Notes: generated from the letters alone by a model not told the origin. DNA of 64,000 nt from Gemmatirosa kalamazoonensis (GCF_000522985.1 NZ_CP007128.1:3828220-3892219); one strand, 5' to 3'. Shown: positions 18,451 through 28,896, counted from the stretch's first letter. Numbers and translations are program-made.

Positions 18451-19916
18451 CGCACCCTCCCGCGCACGAACTCCACGAACGTGCCGGTGGGCGTCCCCGT
18501 GGGTCCCTTCGGCAGCGCGACGAGGTCCGATTCCGAGTACGCCGTGCCCGCGACGTCGAGGTGCACCCACGGGTAGTCGGTGAACTCACGGAGGAACCAC
18601 CCGGCGGTGATGGAGCCCGCGGCGCGGCCGCCGGTGTTCTTGATGTCGGCGACGTCGGACTTGATCTGCTCGCGGTACTCGTCCCAGAGCGGCAGCTCCC
18701 AACCCGGCTCCGACGCGCGGCGGCCGGCGGCGAGCACCTCCTGCACGAGCCCCGCATCCGACCCCATCACGCCGACGGCGTTGTGGCCCAACGCGATCAC
18801 GATCGCGCCGGTGAGCGTCGCGGCGTCGATGACGGCCGTCGGCTCGAAGCGCTTCACGTACGCGAGGCAGTCCGCGAGCACCAGCCGCCCCTCGGCGTCG
18901 GTGTTGATGATCTCGATCGTCTTCCCCGTCGACGCGCGCACGACGTCGCCCGGCTTCACCGCGGTGCCGCTCGGCATGTTCGTCGTCGCGCCGATCACGC
19001 CGACGACGTTCACGGGCAGCTTCATGCGCGCGATCGCCTCGATGGCGCCGAGCACGCCCGCGGCCCCGCACATGTCGAACTTCATCCACTCCATCCGCTC
19101 GGCCGGCTTGATCGAGATGCCGCCCGTGTCGAAGCAGAGTCCCTTCCCGACGAGCGCGACCGGCTTCGCGTCGCCGGCGCCGCGGTACTGGAGCGTGACG
19201 AGCTTCGGGTCTTCGGGCGTCGCCTGCGCGACGCACAGGAACGAGCCCATCCCCTCCTTCTCCATCTCGGCCCGGCCCATTGCCGACGCGGTCACGCTGT
19301 CGAAGCGCGACGCGATGTCGTTCGCCGTCTCCACGAACGTGTCGGGTGTGCAGACGTTGCCCGGCATCATCGCGAGCCGACGCGCGACCGCGTAGCCGTG
19401 CGCGAGCGCGATGCCGTCGTCGAGCCCGCGCTGCGCCGCGCGGTCGGCGAGGATCGTCGCCCGCTCGAGTGTCGCGCGCCGCTCGCTCTCCGGCGGCTGC
19501 GTCTGCATGTCGGTGTAGCGCCAGGCGCCCATGTCGAGCCCCACGGCGATGCTCTCGACCGCGCGCGCGTCGGCGTCGGGGGCGACGAACGCGAGCTCGC
19601 TCACGCCGATCTTGCTCGCGAAGCGCGCGGCGATCGACGCGGCGCGCCGCAGCGCGACGGCGCGGTCCGTCGCCTTGCCGGTGCCGACGAGCAGCACGCG
19701 CTGCACGCCGCGCTCGCCGCCGCCGAGGTGCAGCGACTCGTCGCGGCCGCCGCGAAAGTCGCGGCGGGCCAGCGCGCGCCCGACGACGCCGTGCAGCGTG
19801 CCGTCGAGCTCCGTCAGTGTCGCGGGGAGCGGCTCGTCGGCGCCGAGCGCGACGACGAGCAGCGGGGTGTCGAGCGCGTTAGGCGCGGCCTGCGAGAGCG
19901 ACAGCGTCAGCGGCAT
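18447..19916 (-). CDS. pepA: Leucyl aminopeptidase (M17)
   Basis: Cytosolic dinuclear-metal aminopeptidase that removes N-terminal residues and turns over peptides. The 489-residue protein has the M17 catalytic half from about residue 230: LVGKGLCFDTGGISIKP with the metal-binding Lys and Asp, MKFDMCGAAGVLGAI, GATTNMPSGTAVKPGDV, and the family signature NTDAEGRL. PVNVVGVIGA and GAIVIALGHNAVGVM are also typical. The N-terminal regulatory half is less conserved. ATG at 19914-19916, 37 nt after icd. Confidence 0.96.
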   Translation of the reverse strand: MPLTLSLSQAAPNALDTPLLVVALGADEPLPATLTELDGTLHGVVGRALARRDFRGGRDESLHLGGGERGVQRVLLVGTGKATDRAVALRRAASIAARFASKIGVSELAFVAPDADARAVESIAVGLDMGAWRYTDMQTQPPESERRATLERATILADRAAQRGLDDGIALAHGYAVARRLAMMPGNVCTPDTFVETANDIASRFDSVTASAMGRAEMEKEGMGSFLCVAQATPEDPKLVTLQYRGAGDAKPVALVGKGLCFDTGGISIKPAERMEWMKFDMCGAAGVLGAIEAIARMKLPVNVVGVIGATTNMPSGTAVKPGDVVRASTGKTIEIINTDAEGRLVLADCLAYVKRFEPTAVIDAATLTGAIVIALGHNAVGVMGSDAGLVQEVLAAGRRASEPGWELPLWDEYREQIKSDVADIKNTGGRAAGSITAGWFLREFTDYPWVHLDVAGTAYSESDLVALPKGPTGTPTGTFVEFVRGRVR

Positions 19917-19953
19917 GGGAGTGTGCGGAAGAAGGTCGCGGCGTGGCGCGAAG

Positions 19954-21183
<1,230 letters not shown>

Positions 21184-24129
21184 GATCGACTCGTATACGG
21201 AACGGGCGGGCGGCGCTCGTGGCGCGCCCGCCGGAATGGAAGACCCGACGTGCAGACGTCGGCGCCCGCTCACCGGCGCGACGCGCCGGAGCGGCCGGAA
21301 ACCTAGCGGGCTGGCCACGGCGGCGGCAAGCGAACGCGGGACGTCCGTTTCGCCGCGTTCCGTCCGCGTGGCCGTGCGCCGCTCGTCGACCTGCTGGCCG
21401 TCGCGATGGCTGTCGCGCGCCCCCGCGCCGGCGGCCGGGGACGTGATGATCTCCTCGCCCGCGCTCGGCGCGAGGATCTGCACCTCTCGGCGCCGCGGCA
21501 CGAGGCCGAACGCGACCGCGCGGGTCTCGCCGGCGGCGATGGTGAGCTCTACGCGTTCGGGCTCGAACCGGTACTGCGTGGGCACGTTGTCGCCGCGTAC
21601 GCTGGCCACCCACCGGCCGGGCGGCACCTCGCCGAAGTCCACCGTGCCGTCGGCGCGGCTGGTCGCGGTGAGCGTGCCGTGCTCGCCCGCGAGCTCCACC
21701 GTCAGCTCCTCCACACCGCCGGCGTCGACGAGCGAGTCGGTGCCGCCGCCGAGCGCCGTGCGCGCGGAGCTGAAGCGCCGGATCACCGCCGAGACGCGCG
21801 CCCCGCGCGACACCATCACGCGGAACGCCGCGCCGCCGCGCGACGCGCCGTCGACGACCACGACGCGGTCGCCGAACGCGAGCGCCCCGCCGCGCGCCGC
21901 CGTCGTGCCGAGCGCCACCGGGTACGTGCCCGGCGCGAGATCCGGGAATGCGACGCGTCCGTCGTCGTCGGTGACCGCCACGGCGTCGCCGACCCGGATC
22001 AGCGCGCGCGACAGCCCGCGTCCGGACGCCGCGTCCACCACGCGGCCGTGCGCTCCCTGTGCGCGGCGGCCGCCGCCGAACGGCAGAGCGATCGCGCGCG
22101 CGTACTCGAAGAACACGTCGGTGCGGCCGGCGGCGAGCGTTCGCTGGATGCCGGGCTGCGGCACGCGCCGCACGCGCACGCTGAGCGCGCCGCCGCGCGC
22201 GAGCCGGTGCTCGAGCGTCGCGTCGCCGCTCAGCGCCCACGCATCGACGTCGCCGCGCGTGCGGACGCCGAGCGCCGCGATGCTCAGCGTCGACGCGAAC
22301 GGCAGCGGCATCGCGCCGTTCACGCCGGCCACCGCCGTCGCTGGTGCGAGCCGGAGGACCGAACGCCCATCGTTCACGTCGGCGAACGCGCCGATGCGCA
22401 TCCCGCCGACGGTCGACACGTCCACGCTGGCGCTCATCGCGCGAAAGCGACCGCCCGCGTCCGCCACCACGTCGTGCACGACGCCCGTCTCGCCGGCGAG
22501 CGACAGCGACACGGGCCCGACGCTCTGCGACGCGCGTACGCGCGCGGCGTTCTGCCACGCGTCGATCAGTCGATCGCCGAAGCGCTCGCGGCGCGCGTCG
22601 CGCTCGAGTCCGACCGTCACGCGCTCGAGCAGCGTCGTCGACAGTCCGGCGAACGCGAGCCGCTGCGAGAAGACGGTCGGCATGCGCGTCGACGCGTCGA
22701 CGTCCTGACGGCTCGCGTTCGCCGCGATGCGTACCGCGGACGCCAGTCGCAGCGACGTACCGACGTAGTCGGAGCGCGTCCCCTGCTGCGGCCCCGCGAA
22801 CGTCGTCGGCGCGGCGCGATGCGACGCGTCGTACGTGAAGCGTCCGGCCCCGCCGGACAGCCGCGCGTCGACCGCGTGCGAGACGCCCTGCGGCCCGCTG
22901 CTCCCTGCCAGCTCGACGTCGAGCGACGGCGCGCGCGCGCCGCCGGCGGCGAACGTGGCGCTCGCGACGTGCCCCGGCGTGTAGCCGCCGACGCGGTTCA
23001 GGACGTTGAGGCCGACCGCCGCGCCGGCAGGCGTGTGCGCGCGCACGAACGCAGCGACCTCGCCGCCCGCCTCCGGCGTCCACCGCGCGTGCTGCGCGAA
23101 GCCGCCGACGTCGAGCGACGCGGCGGTATGCTCGACGCCGGCGCCGAAGCCCGGCACGCCGGAGCTGGTGAGCGGCGAGAGCCCGTAGAGCTGATCGCCG
23201 ACGCGCGCCCGCAGGTCGTTCGTGCGCACCGTGACGCGGTACTCGTCGCGCTGCTCGAACGGCGAGAACGCGCTCGGGCCTCCGGGCGCCGGCGCCCGCA
23301 GCAGGAAGTCGACGTTCGCGCTGCCGGTCACCATGCCCGTGCCCGACAGCTCCGCGGGCGACATGCCGACGCTGCCGGCGCGCAGCCGGAGTTGCGCGGG
23401 CAGCGTGGAGGCCGTCGCCGCGGCGCCGCCGAGCCGCGCGACCACCGTGACCTGCGCGCTCGCCGTGGCGCGCGTCGAGTCACCGCCGTCGACCGTGAGC
23501 TCGACGAGATCGTCCCGGCCGCGTGGCTCGCCGCGCACGCCGCGCACGTCCACCGCCACCTCGCGTGACGCGTTAGGCGGCAGCTCGAGCGCGCCCTGCA
23601 CCCTCGCCGTGGCGCCGCCGCTCACCGTCGCGCGCAGCGCCACGTGCGCGGGCACGTTCCCGCGATTCGCGACGCGGAAGCGCACCTCGTAACGCTGGCT
23701 CGCCAGCGCGTACTCGGGCGCCAGCGCGAGCGCGACGCTCACCGCGCGCCGCTCCGCGACGTCGACGCGCAGCGTGTCGCGGACGACGGCGCCGTCCGGC
23801 AGCGCGAGGGACAGCGCGACCGCATACCGTCCGGCGACGGCGTCGTCCGGCACCGAGACGCCGACGATCCACGTGTCCGACTCCCCCGGCGCGAGCGTCG
23901 CGTCGCCCGCACCGAGCACCAGCCGCCAGGCCGCCGGCGGCGCGACGCGCTCCGCGAACCGCACCGAGTCCGCGCCCCCGTTCCGCACGGTGAGCGCAGC
24001 CGTCACCGTCGCGCCGGGAGCGACGTGCCGCACCGTCGTGTCGCGCGCGCGCAGCGAGACGGTGCTTTGCCCGCGGAGCGGCGACGCGAGCGCGACACCG
24101 GCGACCGCCGCGAGCGCGAGCGGCTTCAT
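21184..24129 (-). CDS. Usher-like outer-membrane protein of a putative chaperone-usher-like locus (no own stop)
   Basis: Large exported protein of about 960-980 residues. A signal peptide ([20 protein letters not shown]) precedes two to three Ig-like/NEW3-type domains (about residues 25-240). A predicted barrel follows (about 260-700), with alternating strands and segments such as [20 protein letters not shown]. Two carboxypeptidase-regulatory-like domains close it ([36 protein letters not shown]). This resembles the barrel-plus-C-terminal-domain plan of pilus ushers, but family membership is inferred, not matched. Its frame has no stop before icd; G/C-ending codons persist to about 21330 and then weaken. 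Start ATG at 24127-24129; a GTG at 24171 is an alternative. Confidence 0.6.
21205..21232 (-). terminator. GC-rich hairpin between the usher-like gene and icd
   Basis: Arms at 21205-21216 and 21222-21232 pair over 11 bp with one bulge around a 5-nt loop, about 22 nt before the icd ATG. There is no clear T-tract. It lies where the usher-like gene should end and may be a terminator or attenuator, supporting separate expression of the two domains despite the open frame. Confidence 0.35.
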
Positions 24130-24178
24130 GCGACCAACGACGCGTTGCGCGGGAGTGGACGGTCCGCGCACGGCTCGA

Positions 24179-25006
24179 TCAGAGCTTCAGCTTGTAGGGC
24201 ACGGCGTACACCGCCTCGTCGCCGGTGTCGGCGAACAGGACGACCTTGTACGCGCCCGCCGGCAGTCGCCCGAGCTCGAAGCGCTGCTTCAGCGAGGTCC
24301 CTGGATACAGCAGCCCGCGGTCCTGCTGCTTGCGCACCACCAGTGCGCCGCTCTCGTCGTACAGCTCCATCCACAGCACGGGGCGGTACGCGCGCGAGCC
24401 GTCGTTGCGCACGACCAGCTCGAGCGCGCGCGTGCTGTCGCGCTGCTCCTCCGCCCGCAGCCCGGTGAAGCTCACCCGGCGCGAGCCGCCGCTGACGTGC
24501 GTCGCCACCTGCACGGCGTAGCGCACGACGGCGCCGACGCCGACCTGTCCGCGGCCGGGCGCCGGCGCGGCGTTAGGCGTGTTGGGCACGCCCTCCACCA
24601 TCACCGTGCTCCAGTACGTGCCGGCGAGCGTGTCGCCGGGCGGCACGGCGACGACGTACGTCAGCCCGACGTCGGCTCCCGGCGGCACGACGAGCTGGCT
24701 GGTGCTCGGCGTCACCCATCGCGCGTTGGACCGCACGGTCGACCCCGGGGCGTCGAAGTGTGACGTGCCGTCGGCGAAGAACTGGTAGTCCGTCTGATAG
24801 ATGCGCACCGCCTGCGGCTGCGCCGACGAGTTCAGCACGCGGATGGTGCCCACGTAGCTCTCGCCGGGCGCCGCGGCGCGCTCCTGCACCGTGCTGGTCA
24901 CGACGGCGATCTGCGCCCGGGCGCTGGACGCGCCGCCCGCCGACGCCACGGCGACGAGCAGCGCGGCCGGAACGCGCATTGAGAGAGCATGCATCGAGCG
25001 GGGCAT
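24179..25006 (-). CDS. PapD-like periplasmic chaperone
   Basis: Predicted periplasmic chaperone that would hold pilin-like subunits before export. The 275-residue product has an N-terminal signal peptide ([21 protein letters not shown]) and two Ig-like domains. The first matches the fimbrial-chaperone pattern of short strands with [25 protein letters not shown] and [20 protein letters not shown]. The second (about residues 150-275) has [20 protein letters not shown] and [20 protein letters not shown]. It is followed 49 nt later by the usher-like gene and preceded 12 nt earlier by a subunit gene. The family call rests on strand pattern and context rather than on a diagnostic motif. Confidence 0.65.
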   Translation of the reverse strand: MPRSMHALSMRVPAALLVAVASAGGASSARAQIAVVTSTVQERAAAPGESYVGTIRVLNSSAQPQAVRIYQTDYQFFADGTSHFDAPGSTVRSNARWVTPSTSQLVVPPGADVGLTYVVAVPPGDTLAGTYWSTVMVEGVPNTPNAAPAPGRGQVGVGAVVRYAVQVATHVSGGSRRVSFTGLRAEEQRDSTRALELVVRNDGSRAYRPVLWMELYDESGALVVRKQQDRGLLYPGTSLKQRFELGRLPAGAYKVVLFADTGDEAVYAVPYKLKL

Positions 25007-25018
25007 CGTGGGATGCGA

Positions 25019-25477
25019 TCAGAGGAGGCGGAACGAGAGCGACGCGGAGCTCGCGGCGATCGCGCCCGCGGCGGACGTGGCGGACAGGCGGTGCGTGATG
25101 GTGAGGGTACCGCTCTTGTTCTTCGGGATCGACGACGTGAGGTCCGCGTACGACGTCGACATGGTCACGAGGCCGTTCGACGTCGCTCCGCTCGGCGCCG
25201 TGACCGACACCTCGAGCGTCACCCCGGCCGGCAGCGCGGCGGCCAGCTTCGCCTGCAGCGTCAGGGCGCTGCCGTTGCCGATCGTGAACGCGAGCGTCGT
25301 CGTCGACACGCTCACCGACGTCGGCGCGGAGCCGGCGACGGCCGTCGACACCCGCAGCGTCGGCGTGCCGCTCGGGGTCAGCGACTGCGCATCGAGCCGC
25401 TGCACGCTGCCTAACGAGATGAGGGCGACGAGCGCGAGAGCCGCTCGCGTGCCGTGGAGAGCCGAGTGCCGCACCAC
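25019..25477 (-). CDS. Pilin-like secreted subunit B
   Basis: A 152-residue exported protein with signal peptide (AALALVALISLGSVQRLDA) and a small all-beta mature domain rich in Ser, Thr and Ala, with no cysteines. It is a paralogue of the gene just upstream: both share TAxAGSAPTxV, the P-[AS]-GVTL-x-x-S segment followed by AP-x-GA-x-S, and SLSAT/RLSAT then AAG near the C-terminus. It ends in a short strand (SASLSFRLL). The start is GTG at 25475-25477. It sits 22 nt after subunit A and 12 nt before the chaperone-like gene. Likely a surface-fibre subunit; no known pilin family was recognised. Confidence 0.6.
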   Translation of the reverse strand: MVRHSALHGTRAALALVALISLGSVQRLDAQSLTPSGTPTLRVSTAVAGSAPTSVSVSTTTLAFTIGNGSALTLQAKLAAALPAGVTLEVSVTAPSGATSNGLVTMSTSYADLTSSIPKNKSGTLTITHRLSATSAAGAIAASSASLSFRLL

Positions 25478-25499
25478 GCGGTGTCCTGCTCGTGGCGGC

Positions 25500-25997
25500 T
25501 CAGGTTCCGCCGGTGATCGTGTACGTCACCGTTCGCGACGTCGCGGTCACCACGCCCGCGGCGGCCGTCGCCGAGAGCGAGTACGTCACCGAGAGCCCCG
25601 ACTGGTTCAGCTTCGTGATGCCGGTGACGAGGTCCACGGCCACGGTGCCTAACGTCTGCGCACCGGCGCTCGCCGCGCCGGCCGGGGCGCCGAGGCTCGC
25701 CGTCAACGTGACACCCGACGGCATCGCGCTGCCGATGGACGCCGTGATCTTCGCGCCGGTCTGGTTGCACGTGACGGCCCACGTCGTGGACGACGACGTC
25801 ACGGCGGTCGGCGCGCTCCCCGCGGTGGCCGTCGTCACGTTCAGCGTGACCGACGGGGCCGACACCGAGATCTGATTGATCGCGTCGACCTGAAAGTTGA
25901 CGGTCTGGCTCGCGGTCTGTGCCGCCGCCGAGCGCACCGCCGACAGGGCGATCGCGACGAGGACGCCTCGGATCCACGTGCGAGGCTGCATCGACAT
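25500..25997 (-). CDS. Pilin-like secreted subunit A
   Basis: A 165-residue exported protein with signal peptide (VLVAIALSAVRSAAAQ) and a beta-rich, Ser/Thr/Ala-rich mature part. It opens with a polar strand (SQTVNFQVDAINQISVS) and ends in TVTYTITGG, the kind of terminal beta strand used for donor-strand exchange in chaperone-usher pili. A single Cys (WAVTCNQTG) cannot form an internal disulfide. It is first in the subunit A - subunit B - chaperone - usher order. ATG at 25995-25997; no clear Shine-Dalgarno is visible. Function is inferred from context. Confidence 0.6.
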   Translation of the reverse strand: MSMQPRTWIRGVLVAIALSAVRSAAAQTASQTVNFQVDAINQISVSAPSVTLNVTTATAGSAPTAVTSSSTTWAVTCNQTGAKITASIGSAMPSGVTLTASLGAPAGAASAGAQTLGTVAVDLVTGITKLNQSGLSVTYSLSATAAAGVVTATSRTVTYTITGGT

Positions 25998-26075
25998 TGG
26001 TGGGAACCCGTGTGAGCGCTCGACCGGAGCGCGACGGACGTGCCGTACGGGCTTGCTGTGTCGGAGGACGTGCGT

Positions 26076-26104
26076 CTTATGAGATCGTCACGAACGCGTC
26101 AGAA
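26076..26104 (-). promoter_or_regulatory. Candidate promoter for the pilus-like operon
   Basis: The minus strand reads TTCTGA (26099-26104), a 17-bp spacer, then CATAAG (26076-26081), about 78 nt before the subunit A start. Both boxes are imperfect. It is the best candidate between the tRNA terminator and the first subunit gene. Confidence 0.35.
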
Positions 26105-26144
26105 CTTGAGCGACCCGTGGAGCCCCTCGTTTCACGGGGACATG

Positions 26145-26177
26145 CGAAAAGCCCCGGTCACCATCGTGACCGGGGCC
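26145..26177 (-). terminator. Intrinsic terminator after tRNA-Leu
   Basis: A perfect 11-bp stem (arms 26151-26161 and 26166-26176, GCCCCGGTCAC with its complement) and a 4-nt loop are followed on the minus strand by TTTTC. It begins three bases past the tRNA discriminator base, so it terminates the tRNA transcript and isolates it from the pilus-like operon. Confidence 0.9.
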
Positions 26178-26178
26178 A

Positions 26179-26261
26179 TGCCGGGGACGGGACTCGAACC
26201 CGTATGCCCTTGCGGACAGAGGTTTTTGAGACCTCCGCGTATACCATTCCGCCACCCCGGC
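26179..26261 (-). tRNA. tRNA-Leu (anticodon CAA)
   Basis: An 83-nt class II tRNA. The acceptor stem GCCGGGG pairs with CCCCGGC, followed by discriminator A; CCA is not encoded. The anticodon stem GAGGT/ACCTC encloses the loop CTCAAAA, giving anticodon CAA, which reads UUG. A variable arm and the T arm with GGTTCGAGTCC complete the leucine pattern. It has its own promoter and terminator. Confidence 0.95.
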
Positions 26262-26301
26262 GCGTCGCCGCACCGCGTCAGCGGCCGCGCCTTCGCGTCG
26301 G

Positions 26302-26330
26302 AAGCTACTCCGCGGTCCGAGCGGCCTCAA
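26302..26330 (-). promoter_or_regulatory. Promoter of tRNA-Leu
   Basis: The minus strand reads TTGAGG (26325-26330), a 17-bp spacer, then TAGCTT (26302-26307), about 40 nt before the tRNA 5' end. Confidence 0.55.
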
Positions 26331-26345
26331 CGCCCAGCGTGAGCG

Positions 26346-26861
26346 TCAGGGCAGCGGCCGGTCCCGCTGGGCGGCGCGCTGCTGCCGCAGCTGCTGCGCG
26401 GCGCGGAACGCCCGCTCCTGCATCGCCAGGAACTGGGCGCGCTGATACGGCGTGAGGAACGCGGCGAGGTCGCGCTGCTCGTCGGAGAGGAGCTGGATCC
26501 GCTGCTGCTGCAGCCGGAGCAGCGTGTCGAGGTGCTGCGCGATCAGACGCTGGTCGGCGGAGTCGCCAGCCGCCGTGGCCTGCCGCAGCGCGCGTCGCGT
26601 CTCGCGCTCGCGCGCCATGAGCTGCTGGCGCTGCGCGGCGAACCGCCCCGTCGTCTCGCGCAGCCGCGTCGCCTGATCGCTCGTGAGGCCGAGGCGACGC
26701 TGCACCACGCGCGCGAGCTGCTCCATCGCCGGCCGCGGTCCGGCGCCCGCCGGCGCTCGGCCGGGTGCGCGCGGCGGTTGGGCGTTGGCGCTCGCCGCGG
26801 TGGCCACGACGGCGGCCGCGAGCGCGATGCGCCGCACGAGTCGACGCGCGTCGCGCATCAT
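26346..26861 (-). CDS. Spy/CpxP-like periplasmic protein with LTxxQ motifs
   Basis: A 171-residue exported helical protein: signal peptide (RRIALAAAVVATAASANAQ), a short proline-rich linker, then an all-helical, Gln/Arg-rich domain with two LTxxQ-type motifs (LTSDQATRL at about residue 59, LTPYQRAQF at about 136). Spy/CpxP proteins are periplasmic chaperones or stress sensors. It overlaps the anti-sigma gene stop by four bases (ATGA), so it is the third gene of an ECF sigma operon and may take part in sensing envelope stress. Confidence 0.8.
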   Translation of the reverse strand: MMRDARRLVRRIALAAAVVATAASANAQPPRAPGRAPAGAGPRPAMEQLARVVQRRLGLTSDQATRLRETTGRFAAQRQQLMARERETRRALRQATAAGDSADQRLIAQHLDTLLRLQQQRIQLLSDEQRDLAAFLTPYQRAQFLAMQERAFRAAQQLRQQRAAQRDRPLP

Positions 26862-27544
26862 CGCGCGCCTCCGGGCGTCACGACGTTAGGCGTCGGCGCC
26901 GGGTCGGCCGGCAGCGTGCCCCCCTCATCGTCGATCGCCGCGATCACCGCCGCCAGCTCGGCGTCCGACAGATCCGCGAACGACGCACCGAGCGGCGCGG
27001 CCGGCTCGACCGACGCGACCGTGAGCGGCGCGGGGCTCGGCGACGCGGTGCTCGCGCGCGGAGCGGGCGTCGTCACCGTGTCGGCGGAGGGCGCCGCGGG
27101 CGTCGTCGGCGCGGCCACCGGCGCCTGGGCGATCTGCCCGACCGACGGCGCGGGCCGATCCGCGGTGCCGCGCGACAGGACCACCGCGCCCGCCCCGGTG
27201 GCGACGACGAACAGCGCGGCCGCGGCGCGGAGGCGCGTCGTGGCCCACCGCGGGCGCGACGCGCCACGCGCGCTGTGCGCGATCGGCTGTGCGCCCTCGT
27301 CCGTCACGAGACGGAGCGTCGGCGCGCTGGCGAGCTGCGCGTGCACGGCGCGGGCGATCGCGGCGGTGTCGATGCGCGGCGTGGCGGCGACGAGCCCATC
27401 GCGCGTCGTCCGCAGCCACGCGAGCTCGGCCCGGCAGTCTTCGCACGCGCTCACGTGCGACAGAACGCGCTCGCGCTCGTCCGCCGCCAGCCGCTCGTGC
27501 AGCAGGTCCGGCAGCCGCTCCACGATGTTCTCGCACTCACGCAT
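26858..27544 (-). CDS. Anti-sigma factor with zf-HC2 zinc finger
   Basis: Membrane-anchored partner expected to sequester the ECF sigma factor encoded just upstream. The 228-residue product has the HX3CX2C motif (HVSACEDC) at about residues 30-37 within a helical N-terminal domain, one membrane segment (AAALFVVATGAGAVVL, about 108-123), and a periplasmic Pro/Ala/Thr-rich tail. ATG at 27542-27544 has GGAG seven bases upstream and overlaps the sigma gene by eight bases; a TTG six bases earlier is an alternative. Confidence 0.88.
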   Translation of the reverse strand: MRECENIVERLPDLLHERLAADERERVLSHVSACEDCRAELAWLRTTRDGLVAATPRIDTAAIARAVHAQLASAPTLRLVTDEGAQPIAHSARGASRPRWATTRLRAAAALFVVATGAGAVVLSRGTADRPAPSVGQIAQAPVAAPTTPAAPSADTVTTPAPRASTASPSPAPLTVASVEPAAPLGASFADLSDAELAAVIAAIDDEGGTLPADPAPTPNVVTPGGAR

Positions 27545-28091
27545 CGACAAACTCCTTCATCGCCCGCATGGCGTTGTGATAGTGCACGCGCGCCGCGCCT
27601 TCCGTCGTGCCCGCGATCTCCGCGATCTCCTTGTACGACCGCCCCTCGGCTACCCGCAGAACGAAGACCTCCCGCTGGAGCGGCGACAGGCGATCGAGGG
27701 CCCGCTGCAGTCGCTGTTGCGTCTCTTCCGCCACCACGTGATCGAGCGCCGTGTGCTCGGTCGCCGCGTCCGCCTCGCCCCCCTCGAATCGCGCGTGCCG
27801 TCGGGCCAGCGATCGTCGCCGGTCGAGGATCAGCCGCCGCTCGATCGTGAACAGCCACGTCCGCAGCGAGCTCTCCGCGCGAAACGACTCCAGCGCCCCG
27901 AACGCGCGCACGAACGTGTCCTGCACCAGCTCCTCGACGTCGTCCCGCTCGCCGAGGCTGACCGCGAACCGGGCCAGCGCCGGCGCGTGCCGCGCCACGA
28001 GCTCGGTCGCTGCGCGCTCGTCCCCCGCCCGGTATCGCTCCAGGAGCCGAACGTCGTCGTCCGCGTCGTGGTTCTGAAGCGCCTCGGTCAT
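27537..28091 (-). CDS. ECF-type RNA polymerase sigma factor
   Basis: Alternative sigma factor of 184 residues. Region 2 is seen in the HAPALARFAVSLGERDDVEE and LVQDTFVRAFGALESF segments with SSLRTWLFTIERRLILD; region 4 is LSPLQREVFVLRVAEGRSY and EIAEIAGTTEGAARVHYHN. ATG at 28089-28091 was chosen because the region-2 helices begin soon after; an upstream in-frame ATG would add 19 residues. Operon order is sigma, anti-sigma, Spy-like protein. The target regulon is not visible in this window. Confidence 0.93.
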   Translation of the reverse strand: MTEALQNHDADDDVRLLERYRAGDERAATELVARHAPALARFAVSLGERDDVEELVQDTFVRAFGALESFRAESSLRTWLFTIERRLILDRRRSLARRHARFEGGEADAATEHTALDHVVAEETQQRLQRALDRLSPLQREVFVLRVAEGRSYKEIAEIAGTTEGAARVHYHNAMRAMKEFVDA

Positions 28092-28183
28092 CGGTCGTGG
28101 AGGTAGACGCAGGGGTGCGGGGAACGTTAACGTGCCGCCCCCTTCCACCCGGCACCCCGACCACCCGGCACACCGAGCGCCGC
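28092..28183. other. Divergent spacer between ECF sigma and gdpD
   Basis: This 92-bp region must hold promoters for both directions. The one notable element is the 8-bp palindrome CGTTAACG at 28125-28132 inside GGAACGTTAACG, possibly part of an ECF autoregulatory promoter (GGAAC-type -35). No convincing -10 partner was found at the right spacing. Confidence 0.3.
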
Positions 28184-28888
28184 ATGTCCGGCCGGCCCGA
28201 GATCATCGCCCATCGCGGGCTGCCCCGCGAGCACCCCGAGAACTCGCTCCCGGGCTTCCGTTCCGCGCTCGCCCTGGAGGTCGACGGCATCGAGCTCGAC
28301 GTGCACCTCACGGCCGACGGCGTGCCGGTCGTCCATCACGATCCCCACCTCGGCCGCCCGTCGGTCCCGGACAGTCCGCTGCTGGGCCGGCCGATCGCGG
28401 CGCTGACCCGCGCCGAGCTCGCGGCGCACGTGCTGGCGCCCGGCGTCGGCGTTCCGACGCTCGACGAGGTGCTGGAGCTTGTCGACGGCCGCGCGACGGT
28501 CTACGTGGAGGTGAAGGCGGCCGCCGCCGAAGCGGTGGTGGCCGGGCGACTGGCCGGGTGCGAGGCGTGGACGGCGGTGCACTCGTTCGACCATCGCGTG
28601 CCGTACCGCGTCCGCGGGCACCTGCCCTCGCTCCCGGTCGGCGTGCTGTCGACCAGCTATCTGCTCGACAACGTCGGCGCCATGCGCGCGGTCGGCGCGC
28701 GCGACCTGTGGCAGCACTGGGGGATGATCGACGAGGCGCTGGTTGCCGAGGTGCACCGCGCGGGCGGCCGCGTCATCGCGTGGACCGCGAACGACCGCGA
28801 CGCCATGGAGGCGCTCACCCGACTCGGCGTCGACGGGATCTGCACGGACGTCTCGCGGCTCGCGCGCGAGGTGATCGGCGCGCGGTGA
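28184..28888 (+). CDS. Glycerophosphodiester phosphodiesterase family protein
   Basis: Hydrolyses glycerophosphodiesters to glycerol 3-phosphate and an alcohol. The 234-residue TIM-barrel product has the GDPD landmarks: IIAHRGLPREHPENS with His10 and the EN pair, GIELDVHLTADGVPVVHHD with the metal-binding Glu and Asp and second His, and YVEVKA. AWTANDRDAMEALTRLGVDG near the end is typical of the family. No signal peptide is seen, so it is probably cytosolic. ATG at 28184-28186 was chosen because it directly precedes the domain. Confidence 0.93.
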   Translation: MSGRPEIIAHRGLPREHPENSLPGFRSALALEVDGIELDVHLTADGVPVVHHDPHLGRPSVPDSPLLGRPIAALTRAELAAHVLAPGVGVPTLDEVLELVDGRATVYVEVKAAAAEAVVAGRLAGCEAWTAVHSFDHRVPYRVRGHLPSLPVGVLSTSYLLDNVGAMRAVGARDLWQHWGMIDEALVAEVHRAGGRVIAWTANDRDAMEALTRLGVDGICTDVSRLAREVIGAR

Positions 28889-28896
28889 GGGGTGCG

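Noticed and set aside
25998-26144. Riboswitch in the leader of the pilus-like operon
   Set aside because: No consensus core of known riboswitch classes (for example c-di-GMP) could be recognised by eye.
28125-28132. CGTTAACG palindrome as an operator for the ECF operon
   Set aside because: A single short palindrome with no second copy or correctly spaced promoter boxes; mentioned only within the spacer entry.
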